A DNA stretch of 9,362 nucleotides from Bacteroidota bacterium (lineage in GTDB: Bacteria; Bacteroidota; Bacteroidia; M30B66). This document shows positions 1 through 6,081 of this stretch, one piece after another (position 1 is the stretch's first letter; every line of letters starts with the position of its first letter). The stretch is from the NCBI GenBank assembly GCA_020438185.1, contig JAGQVC010000039.1:1-9362 (forward strand), read 5' to 3'. The notes under the pieces are model-generated. The model was not told the DNA's origin. It ran no database searches and saw nothing but the letters and a program-made list of their open reading frames with translations. The position numbers and the translations under genes were made by a program.

Positions 1-155
1 AATTTATTTTTGTAAGCGCAGTTCGGTATATTTTAATTTATTCGCGTAGCGAATGATGGTGTTTTCGGAATTCGGTCGCGCCAGGGAATACCGATCGCAG
101 AGAGGAAATCCCTCCGGGGACACTAAGAAAACAGTATCGGCCACAGGCCAAATGA
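1..155. repeat. Intergenic structured repeat, copy 1 (cut by window start)
   Basis: This copy matches 176-330 over 155 positions with no gaps; by eye I count nine mismatches. It contains several small inverted repeats. ATTCGC-GTA-GCGAAT is at 40-54. TCCC-TCCG-GGGA is at 109-120 and is enclosed by CCGAT (91-95) and ATCGG (136-140). GGCC-ACA-GGCC is at 139-149 and is mutually exclusive with the ATCGG arm. An 11-bp outer arm TTCGGTATATT (22-32) is complementary to 155-165, just past the conserved block. A TATTTTTG match to the TAnnTTTG -7 element lies at 5-12. The left boundary is unknown because the copy starts at the window edge. No open reading frame covers it, and I do not recognise it as a named family. 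Confidence 0.9.
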
Positions 156-175
156 ATATACCGAAAAGCGTCAAA

Positions 176-330
176 AATTTATTTTTGTAAGCGCAGTTCG
201 GTATATTTTAATTTATTCGCGTAGCGAATGATGGTGTTTTCGGAATTCGGTCACTCCAGGGAACCCCGATCGCAGAGAGGTAATCCCTTCGGGGACACTA
301 AGAATACAGCATCGGCCGCAGGCCAAATGA
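176..330. repeat. Intergenic structured repeat, copy 2
   Basis: This is the second copy of the repeat at 1-155, offset by exactly 175 bp. The hairpins are kept: ATTCGC-GTA-GCGAAT at 215-229, TCCC-TTCG-GGGA at 284-295, and GGCC-GCA-GGCC at 314-324. The mismatches I see against copy 1 all fall in loops or unpaired positions; for example the tetraloop changes from TCCG to TTCG. The TATTTTTG -7-like match is at 180-187. Similarity fades after 330, so the 11-bp outer stem of copy 1 is not preserved. The copy ends 15 bp before the ATG of the next gene. Confidence 0.9.
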
Positions 331-345
331 AAAAATGCCAAAGCT

Positions 346-765
346 ATGCCCAAAAGTATATTTGAATTATCTATACAACCTCTGAGCTTATTTGAAAGTA
401 AGGTTAAAAATGAATTGCTTAATACTTTCTTCTTTGTGTCTGTCGCTTCATTTGAAGATCGCCTGATAATACCAATGTTCCTTTACAGAAATCGACAAAG
501 TGAAAATTTGGAATTAGCACTAATTCATTCGCCCTGGAATGGAAAATGGAATTTTAAGTTTGAGGTTTTACCTATTAAGGAAACTATAATTATTAGAAGT
601 ATTCCCGACAGAACTCCTGCAGACCTTATTGACAAAATTGTTGATAATATTAATCTGGATTTAATTGAGGAGATTTTTCAAAGTCACCTGGAAAACAATA
701 TGCTTATGAAATGGCAATCTAACTTCCTGTGGACTCTAACAGCAAAGAAAATATTAAATAGGTAG
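346..765 (+). CDS. Hypothetical protein, 139 aa
   Basis: I do not recognise this protein. It reads as a plausible soluble protein of mixed alpha/beta character, with no signal peptide, membrane segment or cysteines. The central part (about residues 25-85) alternates hydrophobic and polar residues like beta strands, with WNGKWNF near residue 64. The C-terminal half is helical, rich in I/D/L/E. The ATG at 346 is the first start after an in-frame TGA at 328-330, which lies in the last bases of repeat copy 2. There is no visible Shine-Dalgarno sequence, which is usual in Bacteroidota. The gene converges on the M23 gene, with a 68-bp gap and no clear terminator. It could be a truncated remnant or a lineage-specific gene; nothing in its surroundings suggests a function. 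Confidence 0.55.
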   Translation: MPKSIFELSIQPLSLFESKVKNELLNTFFFVSVASFEDRLIIPMFLYRNRQSENLELALIHSPWNGKWNFKFEVLPIKETIIIRSIPDRTPADLIDKIVDNINLDLIEEIFQSHLENNMLMKWQSNFLWTLTAKKILNR

Positions 766-833
766 TTAGTTTCTTCAAATTGATTCCTCCCTGTAAATAT
801 GTCACTAAATACTTAAACAACAGCATTGGGAAT

Positions 834-1490
834 CTAAGATGAGAATAATAAGGGCATTGGGTTTGGGCAAATTTTCCTGAAATAATCAATTTCATTTTCA
901 GAACAAACACCCGGAAAATCTCCGGAATAATTTAACATATCAAGAATAACCTGAAAATGAAGATGGGGTGGCCAGTTTCCATTCTCAGACCAATCACCTA
1001 ATGTTGCAATTAAATCACCTGCCAGGATTTCATCTCCCTCAGATAGGCCTTCAATGGAAGCATGAGCAATATGGCCATAAAGTGTCCAAAAATCGAATCC
1101 ATTAAATCGATGCTGAAGGATTAATGTGCCACCGTAATCAGCATACTTATCATTTATTCCAAAACTATGCACAGACCCATTTAAAGGTGCATATACTTTG
1201 GTACCAGAAGGCATCCATATATCAATTCCCAAATGGATACTTCGTTCAGCTTCCTGACCAGCGAAATGCGAACTTCTCCTGTAAATAATTCTGTTTTCAA
1301 GATATCCTCCAATCCCCGCTTTCCCGTTTTCTTTGTGAATAGTTTCTAATATAAAGTTTTCAAATTCACGTCGATCATCCAAATCAATGTTTGAAAGAAA
1401 TGAATTCCCCGCAGATAAATCTATCTGAACCAGATCATTTGAACTAAGGCCTGAACCAAATAAAGGATATTCAGATTTAGGAATTTCCAT
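834..1490 (-). CDS. M23 (LytM-type) metallopeptidase domain protein, 218 aa
   Basis: This is a predicted zinc metallopeptidase of family M23, whose members usually cut peptidoglycan cross-bridges. The zinc-site motifs are intact: HLGID gives HxxxD at H86 and D90, YGH places H140, and PPHLHF gives HxH at H176 and H178. The domain covers about residues 80-185. The N-terminal 75 residues are polar, and there is no signal peptide or membrane segment, which is odd for a wall hydrolase. The C-terminal GDFPGV...CPNP signature (190-211) resembles, from memory, M23 domains fused to phosphotransferase-aminotransferase proteins, here as a stand-alone unit. That comparison is inference. It lies 67 bp downstream of the helicase gene on the same strand and may be co-transcribed with it. 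The ATG at 1490 is the natural start. Confidence 0.88.
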   Translation of the reverse strand: MEIPKSEYPLFGSGLSSNDLVQIDLSAGNSFLSNIDLDDRREFENFILETIHKENGKAGIGGYLENRIIYRRSSHFAGQEAERSIHLGIDIWMPSGTKVYAPLNGSVHSFGINDKYADYGGTLILQHRFNGFDFWTLYGHIAHASIEGLSEGDEILAGDLIATLGDWSENGNWPPHLHFQVILDMLNYSGDFPGVCSENEIDYFRKICPNPMPLLFSS

Positions 1491-1557
1491 TCGGAAAACT
1501 ACTAAATTTTAATTACTATACATCAATCTTAAAGCAATTGAGGAAAACAATCCAACA

Positions 1558-3441
1558 TCAATCGTAATTGTATTCCCAAACAGAACGGTAAGAACCATTT
1601 TGCTGCGTAAACTCGATAAAGTCAGAATAAAATCGATCTTGCGCTAGTGTAGAAGAATCGCCCACAATAATAAGTTTACACTTTGCTCTAGTCATTGCCA
1701 CATTCATTCTTCGATAATCTTTCAAAAAGCCTATTTCAGAACTGTTGTTGCTTCTCACCAGTGAAATAATTATTACATCTTTCTCATGACCTTGAAAGGA
1801 ATCTATTGTTTTGATTTCAGGCAGTTTATTCAGTTCATCAGCTTCTGTTTTCTTGAATTCAGCAATTAGCAATTGAATTTGCTCCTGATAAGGGGAAATT
1901 ATTCCAACATCCATTTCTTCAAACTCACCTTTCCTTAATGCCTCAATAAAATAACGGTAAATAAAAAGTGCTTCTGAAGAATTATAAATGCTGCGGCTTT
2001 CCGGATTAATATCTTCTTCCCAACCTTTGCCCGCTGTATCAATAAAAAGCAAAGCTTCCTCAGAATTGTCTGATTGACACACAGAATTATCTGCAATTAA
2101 TTCATTGTTGTAAAAATATGCAGCCGGGAATTGCATAATAAAAGGATTCATTCTGTATTGCAGGTTCAGCAACACAGTTGGAACGCGATTAAGAAGCTTT
2201 TCCATTAGCGTTACCATTAGCCCTCCTTTAATTGCTGTATCCGATTTCACAACCGGTGGTAACTGAAAAGGATCACCGGCAAAAACCGCTTTGTTCGCCT
2301 TTAATAATGGAACCCAGGCCGAAGGTTCTGTTGCCTGTGCAGCTTCATCAATAATAACGGTATCAAACTGTATTTCCCGAATAAGATTTCCTGTTGAACC
2401 AATCAGCGTGCAACAAATTACATCCGAATTGTTTACTGCATTTTCGAATAAATAATTTTCCAACTCAATAGCAGCGCGCACCCTGTTTTTGGCTTCGATT
2501 AAAATCAGTTTTCTCTGTTCACGTTCAGCTTTTCCGAAATTGCGCTTGTATTTTGATGCCATACGGCGCAGTTCCGCTGCTTCTTTTCTATATTTTTTAA
2601 TTTCTGAAAATTCAGGATGCCTCATCACAATTCCTTCAGGTGTTAGCGCCTCCAGTTTTTCATCAACGCGGGCCGGGTTTCCAATTCTAAGCACTTTAAG
2701 ACCTGCTTCATGCGCACGTGTTGCCAATAAATCTACAGCAGTATTTGATGCAGCTGTGAGCATAATTTTCTCATTCCGGGATACAAGTTCGCGGGTTAGC
2801 CTGATTACTGTTGTTGTTTTGCCTGTTCCCGGGGGACCGTGAATAAGTGCAACATCAGCAGCATTCAAAGCCGTATTTACTGCTTCTGTCTGGCTTGCAT
2901 TCAAATCTGAAAATTCTGAATTAAAATCCGATTCAGTGTTAAAATTCTTTTTTAAAAGCAGTATATCTCTCAAGTCGGCGAGCCGGCAATTTTTTGCCTT
3001 CGAAATCTTCTCCATTGCTTTCTCTTGTTCGAGATAGGAATTTTCATCCGGCAACAGGACAATACCAAGCTTTGAATAGCTTAATAATTCCGGTTCATCA
3101 TCAATTAAGAAAATTAGCTTAATCTGATTTCCGGAAACAAATTGCACAACCGCCTTTAACGGATCAGGAGAGTCATGCTCAGAAGAATATAATAATACCG
3201 GCTTACCAGAGCCAAAAGAATGATTTCTATCTGTGTTTCGGGTGCGTTCCAGAATAGCGTATGGATAATCGCCAAAACCATATCCTGTTTCAGCAACACG
3301 TAAAGGATGCCAACAAATGCCCGCTTCTACCCGTTTCTCAATAGACCATTCCTTCATCAGAACTTCAAAGCCTGCTTGTTCATACTCACGTTCAGCGTGA
3401 ACCAGACTTGACAGATTTTGAAAATATTCTTCCGTATTCAT
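1558..3441 (-). CDS. UPF1/IGHMBP2-like superfamily 1 DNA/RNA helicase, 627 aa
   Basis: This is an ATP-dependent helicase of superfamily 1 (COG1112-like, the UPF1/IGHMBP2/SMUBP-2 group), acting on DNA or RNA in the cytoplasm. All core motifs are visible. The Q motif is at NASQTEAV (181-188) and Walker A is GPPGTGKT (202-209). Motif II is DEAAQATEPS (365-374), and motif III is GDPFQLPP (389-396). QYRM is at 428-431. TIDSFQGHEKDVIIIS (545-560) is motif V, and RRMNVAMTRAK (577-587) is motif VI. Residues 1-180 form the N-terminal region expected to hold an OB-fold-like domain; the 280-330 segment is charged and helical, as in the 1B/stalk insertion. The length is normal for the bacterial single-protein form, and there is no nuclease domain. 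The ATG at 3441 is used. The physiological role of these proteins in Bacteroidota is poorly known. Confidence 0.93.
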   Translation of the reverse strand: MNTEEYFQNLSSLVHAEREYEQAGFEVLMKEWSIEKRVEAGICWHPLRVAETGYGFGDYPYAILERTRNTDRNHSFGSGKPVLLYSSEHDSPDPLKAVVQFVSGNQIKLIFLIDDEPELLSYSKLGIVLLPDENSYLEQEKAMEKISKAKNCRLADLRDILLLKKNFNTESDFNSEFSDLNASQTEAVNTALNAADVALIHGPPGTGKTTTVIRLTRELVSRNEKIMLTAASNTAVDLLATRAHEAGLKVLRIGNPARVDEKLEALTPEGIVMRHPEFSEIKKYRKEAAELRRMASKYKRNFGKAEREQRKLILIEAKNRVRAAIELENYLFENAVNNSDVICCTLIGSTGNLIREIQFDTVIIDEAAQATEPSAWVPLLKANKAVFAGDPFQLPPVVKSDTAIKGGLMVTLMEKLLNRVPTVLLNLQYRMNPFIMQFPAAYFYNNELIADNSVCQSDNSEEALLFIDTAGKGWEEDINPESRSIYNSSEALFIYRYFIEALRKGEFEEMDVGIISPYQEQIQLLIAEFKKTEADELNKLPEIKTIDSFQGHEKDVIIISLVRSNNSSEIGFLKDYRRMNVAMTRAKCKLIIVGDSSTLAQDRFYSDFIEFTQQNGSYRSVWEYNYD

Positions 3442-3468
3442 TTGGTAAAACTATGAATACAAATGAAT

Positions 3469-3511
3469 CCCCGAATCATTCTGAATAGGACATTCAATAA
3501 ATAATTCGGGG
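3469..3511 (-). other. Nested inverted repeat between SIMPL gene and helicase gene
   Basis: CCCCGAAT (3469-3476) and ATTCGGGG (3504-3511) are perfect complements. They enclose a second perfect pair, TGAAT (3482-3486) and ATTCA (3492-3496), around AGGAC. On the - strand the structure begins 14 nt after the SIMPL stop codon and ends 27 nt before the helicase ATG. The - strand sequence after it (ATTCATTTGTATTC) is not a real T-tract, so an efficient intrinsic terminator is doubtful. It could be an mRNA-stabilising 3' hairpin, a processing site or an operator for the helicase gene. Confidence 0.6.
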
Positions 3512-3525
3512 AGAAAAATTGAATT

Positions 3526-4587
3526 CTACTTTGTTTTTACAGTTACATGATTGTTAACAGTTGCTGTTGTTCCGTTTCCTTTTACAGCTTTAATCTGTGC
3601 CTGAATCTGGGCTCTTCTAAGTTCTATATCTAATTCCCGGTCTTCTGCTTCCCGCTTGGCCTGTTCGGCCGATTGCAATTTATATTGAATGCTTATAGAA
3701 TAAAAGAACTGAACAGTTGGTTCTACGGCATCAGCATTTAGAACAACATCAAATCTTGAATAAGGTAATTTTTCGTAATAAACAGTTGTGTTTTTGTCAG
3801 CATAATTGTACTCAACCGGTTTGTCTTTGGAAGAGCGTTTTGCATATGTTTTAGGAATTCCGGTATTAGCTGCCAAATATTTCACGTAACGGTCGGCCGG
3901 ATAAACCGAACCTTGGTTACTACCGTAATTCATAATTTGCAAATCAAAACCAAGCCGGGTAAAGGATTCTGTTTTCTGAGCTATAACTGATTCCGCTTTA
4001 CTCCTGATTTCATCATAAATGCGATCCATATCCGCTACATTGTATTCAACTTTTACCAAATCATACATTTCTGCTTTAGCTGCCGCGGCAATTAAATCAT
4101 TCAAACGATCATGCTCATTGAATCTGACGTGAATATTCTTTTTCATTTCAAATCCTGTAGGAACCTCATTCATTGTTTTTGAATAACGCTTTTCAGTCAT
4201 TTCAAACTCATAAGTAGGAAGCATTGAAATAAAATCAACGTGCGTGTTTTCTATTGGAATACCTGCCCTGATTAATTCATCAAAAACATTATTCAAACGG
4301 ACATCCATCAGAGAATCAGTTTGAGTTACAGTTTCGCCAGCCTGCGTGCAACTTAAAATTGCGACATATGAACTGGCTTCTACATTTATCATCACTTCGG
4401 CCTTTATGGTTGTGGTTCCTGAAGGACCTGAGGTAGGTTCTGTGCGGACATCCGGCAGATTGCCGATACCATAATTAACAAAGTTGCCGGCTGAGCCCTG
4501 ATTCTGATGAATGGCGTTGCCGGCAGATTGAGAATATGAAAAGGAATATGCAATGATTGCACTTAGTGAAAGAATTATTTTTTTCAT
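3526..4587 (-). CDS. Secreted SIMPL-domain (DUF541-like) protein, 353 aa
   Basis: This is a predicted exported protein of the SIMPL/DUF541 type, a family including Brucella BP26/Omp28; its biochemical role is not settled. The N-terminus MKKIILSLSAIIAYSFSYSQ is a typical Bacteroidota signal peptide ending in SQ. The SIMPL-like core runs from about residue 60 to 310, with the characteristic LNNVFDELIRAGIPIENTHVD segment. The C-terminal 45 residues are a charged helix (KREAEDRELDIELRRAQIQ) followed by a polar tail. A longer frame starts at a TTG at 4593, but this TTG lies in the T-tract of a hairpin. The ATG at 4587 begins a perfect signal peptide, so I use that. It sits 82 bp after the anti-sigma gene on the same strand. 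The mature N-terminus shares SQ-x5-IHQ-x-Q with the secreted protein at 6071-7207. Confidence 0.85.
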   Translation of the reverse strand: MKKIILSLSAIIAYSFSYSQSAGNAIHQNQGSAGNFVNYGIGNLPDVRTEPTSGPSGTTTIKAEVMINVEASSYVAILSCTQAGETVTQTDSLMDVRLNNVFDELIRAGIPIENTHVDFISMLPTYEFEMTEKRYSKTMNEVPTGFEMKKNIHVRFNEHDRLNDLIAAAAKAEMYDLVKVEYNVADMDRIYDEIRSKAESVIAQKTESFTRLGFDLQIMNYGSNQGSVYPADRYVKYLAANTGIPKTYAKRSSKDKPVEYNYADKNTTVYYEKLPYSRFDVVLNADAVEPTVQFFYSISIQYKLQSAEQAKREAEDRELDIELRRAQIQAQIKAVKGNGTTATVNNHVTVKTK

Positions 4588-4619
4588 AAACAAAAGCGTG
4601 AATGGTTAAAATCACGCTT
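4588..4619 (-). terminator. Terminator-like hairpin directly before the SIMPL start codon
   Basis: On the - strand AAGCGTGA (4619-4612) and TCACGCTT (4601-4594) form a perfect 8-bp stem with a 10-nt loop. The stem is followed by TTGTTT, which together with the last stem bases gives TTTTGTTT, and then at once by the ATG at 4587. It has the form of an intrinsic terminator for the TPR-sigma-anti-sigma operon, starting 50 nt after the anti-sigma stop. Because it ends at the next gene's start codon it could instead act as an attenuator, or it could occlude ribosome binding in a read-through transcript. Confidence 0.6.
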
Positions 4620-4669
4620 AATTATGAGATAGTAAAAACAAGGTTCAATTTATTACCAAAAGATTTTGA

Positions 4670-5509
4670 TTAATAAATAGTCACCAGTGTAGCAAACATA
4701 TCTTTGTGATCTTTCATTGAATCAGAACTTTTCTTTATTTCAACTGCAACAGTAGTTGCTTTACCTGTGACAATTGCACCCGAAGACAAAGTAGCGGCCG
4801 GAGTGGAATAAAAATTTGTAGTCACCGATGTTGTACTCAGATTCTCAGCCTGAATCATTTTAGTCGGCTCTACAGATTCTGCAATAGCGGCTTTCTCTTC
4901 CAACCGCTTCTTTTCAGGGAGATTATCAATTTCAGACTTAGTCAATGAGGGTTCTTCCGCAGAATTGACAGATTCTACTATTTCTGATTCATCTTTAACT
5001 AAATCCGCGGATGGTTCCTGAACCACTTCAGGTAGTGAAATATCCGAGGATTCATTAATAATTTCAGTTTGATCTGTATTTTCCACCGGTTCTGTAAGTT
5101 CTACGTTGTGGTTGTTTTCAGATCCTGAATCCTGAACAATATTTTGGCTCAGCTCAGGTTTAAGAGCAGCAGGATCCAAGCCCGGCTTGAAAATAAAAAA
5201 AGCTAATGCAATTAAAGCCGCTGCTGAAAGTCCGGTTATGATCCATGTTTGAATGGGAATTATTCTTCCTTTATTCTTTACGGGTTCATTAAAAGCTGAA
5301 AGTAATTTATTTTTTAATTCAGGTGCAGGAAGAATTTGTTCTTCCTCAATCTCAGCCATTGCTTTCAGCATATTTCTAACAGCTTCAAATTCAGATTCAG
5401 AGATACCTTCAGCTTCCAGCGCCTTTAATTCGTCGGCACTAAGTTCTCCAAAAGATTTATTTAATATTATTTTTTCGAAATCATCCGAAAATTGATTGGA
5501 CATTTTCAT
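4670..5509 (-). CDS. Single-pass membrane protein, probable anti-sigma factor, 279 aa
   Basis: This is probably the membrane-bound regulator of the ECF sigma factor encoded just upstream. The ATG at 5509 overlaps the sigma stop codon as ATGA, a classic translational-coupling arrangement. The frame stays open upstream to a TTG at 5596, but that would run 91 nt into the sigma gene and I reject it. Residues 1-80 are cytosolic, acidic and helical (SFGELSADELKALEAEG). One membrane helix lies at about 87-107 (TWIITGLSAAALIALAFFIF). The 170-residue remainder should be periplasmic; about 115-215 is acidic and low in complexity, ending in an S/T-rich tail. There are no cysteines, so it is not a zinc-binding (ZAS, HxxxCxxC) anti-sigma factor. 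The role is inferred from position and topology, not from a recognised domain. Confidence 0.75.
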   Translation of the reverse strand: MKMSNQFSDDFEKIILNKSFGELSADELKALEAEGISESEFEAVRNMLKAMAEIEEEQILPAPELKNKLLSAFNEPVKNKGRIIPIQTWIITGLSAAALIALAFFIFKPGLDPAALKPELSQNIVQDSGSENNHNVELTEPVENTDQTEIINESSDISLPEVVQEPSADLVKDESEIVESVNSAEEPSLTKSEIDNLPEKKRLEEKAAIAESVEPTKMIQAENLSTTSVTTNFYSTPAATLSSGAIVTGKATTVAVEIKKSSDSMKDHKDMFATLVTIY

Positions 5510-6081
5510 GATACAAGATTTTGAAATTGTGGTAAGCGTGCAGCGATTTTTCGAAGGGTATAAAACAACCTTGATTTGACAGTTCCTTCGCTGCAATTAT
5601 GTATTTCAGCAATTTCCTTTAAAGAAAGTTCATCGAAATACCTTAATGTGAATGTGCTTTTATGCGGCTCTTTGATTGTTGCCAGAACTTCCTTTAATTT
5701 TATCAGAAATGCTTTTCGATCAACACGCTCAGGAATAGCCGCATTTACGTCAGACGGCTCTGGTGCTTTTTCCAGTGAAACCGGCCTTCCTCTTCTTTCT
5801 GCTTTTCGATATTCCATCTTACAATTATTATAGGCGATTGTGTAAACCCAGGGTCTGAAAACTCTGCTTAAGTCAAACAGTTCAGGCTGACGGGCAATTT
5901 TCATAAATACTTCCTGTACCTGATCTTCGGCCATTTCCCGGTCGTTCCAAAGCATTCTCATAAAATAGGTCATCAGCTTGCCGCTATAGCGGTCGTACAA
6001 TTCGGCAAACGCCAACTGATCGCGACTAACGATCAATGCCATAAGCTTTTCATCACTTAGTTGTTTTAAATTATCTGCCAT
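5506..6081 (-). CDS. ECF-family RNA polymerase sigma factor, 191 aa
   Basis: This is an extracytoplasmic-function sigma-70 factor that directs RNA polymerase to a set of target promoters, usually in response to an envelope signal. Region 2 covers about residues 24-92, with the core-binding/-10 segment AEDQVQEVFMKI (51-62) and FRPWVYTIAYNNC (75-87). Region 4 covers about 125-180, with the helix-turn-helix DELSLKEIAEIHNCSEGTVKSRLFYTLRKI split over 150-179. The length is typical and regions 1 and 3 are absent, as expected. The ATG at 6081 overlaps the end of the upstream gene by 11 nt (ATGGCAGATAA), and its TGA overlaps the next ATG. All three should therefore be made from one transcript. Autoregulation from upstream of 7207 is likely for this class but cannot be shown here. 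Confidence 0.95.
   Translation of the reverse strand: MADNLKQLSDEKLMALIVSRDQLAFAELYDRYSGKLMTYFMRMLWNDREMAEDQVQEVFMKIARQPELFDLSRVFRPWVYTIAYNNCKMEYRKAERRGRPVSLEKAPEPSDVNAAIPERVDRKAFLIKLKEVLATIKEPHKSTFTLRYFDELSLKEIAEIHNCSEGTVKSRLFYTLRKIAARLPQFQNLVS

Noticed and set aside
1..330. CRISPR array or insertion sequence
   Set aside because: Only two copies of about 155 bp are present, with no short spacers, no transposase and no target-site duplications that I can see.
719..910. 63-aa reading frame on the - strand
   Set aside because: It overlaps both the end of the 346-765 gene and the C-terminus of the M23 gene in another frame and has no protein-like features.
2489..2842. 117-aa reading frame on the + strand
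   Set aside because: It lies fully antisense within the helicase gene, whose motifs in that stretch are intact; it is a shadow of that coding sequence.
4588..4593. TTG start at 4593 for the SIMPL gene
   Set aside because: It adds only two residues, lies in the T-tract of the hairpin, and the ATG at 4587 directly begins a standard signal peptide.
5510..5596. Longer N-terminus for the anti-sigma gene, starting at TTG 5596
   Set aside because: It would overlap the sigma gene by 91 nt and add a basic, unlikely leader; the ATG at 5509 in the ATGA overlap is far better.
5253..5833. 80-aa and 85-aa frames on the + strand
   Set aside because: Both are antisense shadows of the anti-sigma and sigma genes, serine- and phenylalanine-rich as expected for such shadows.
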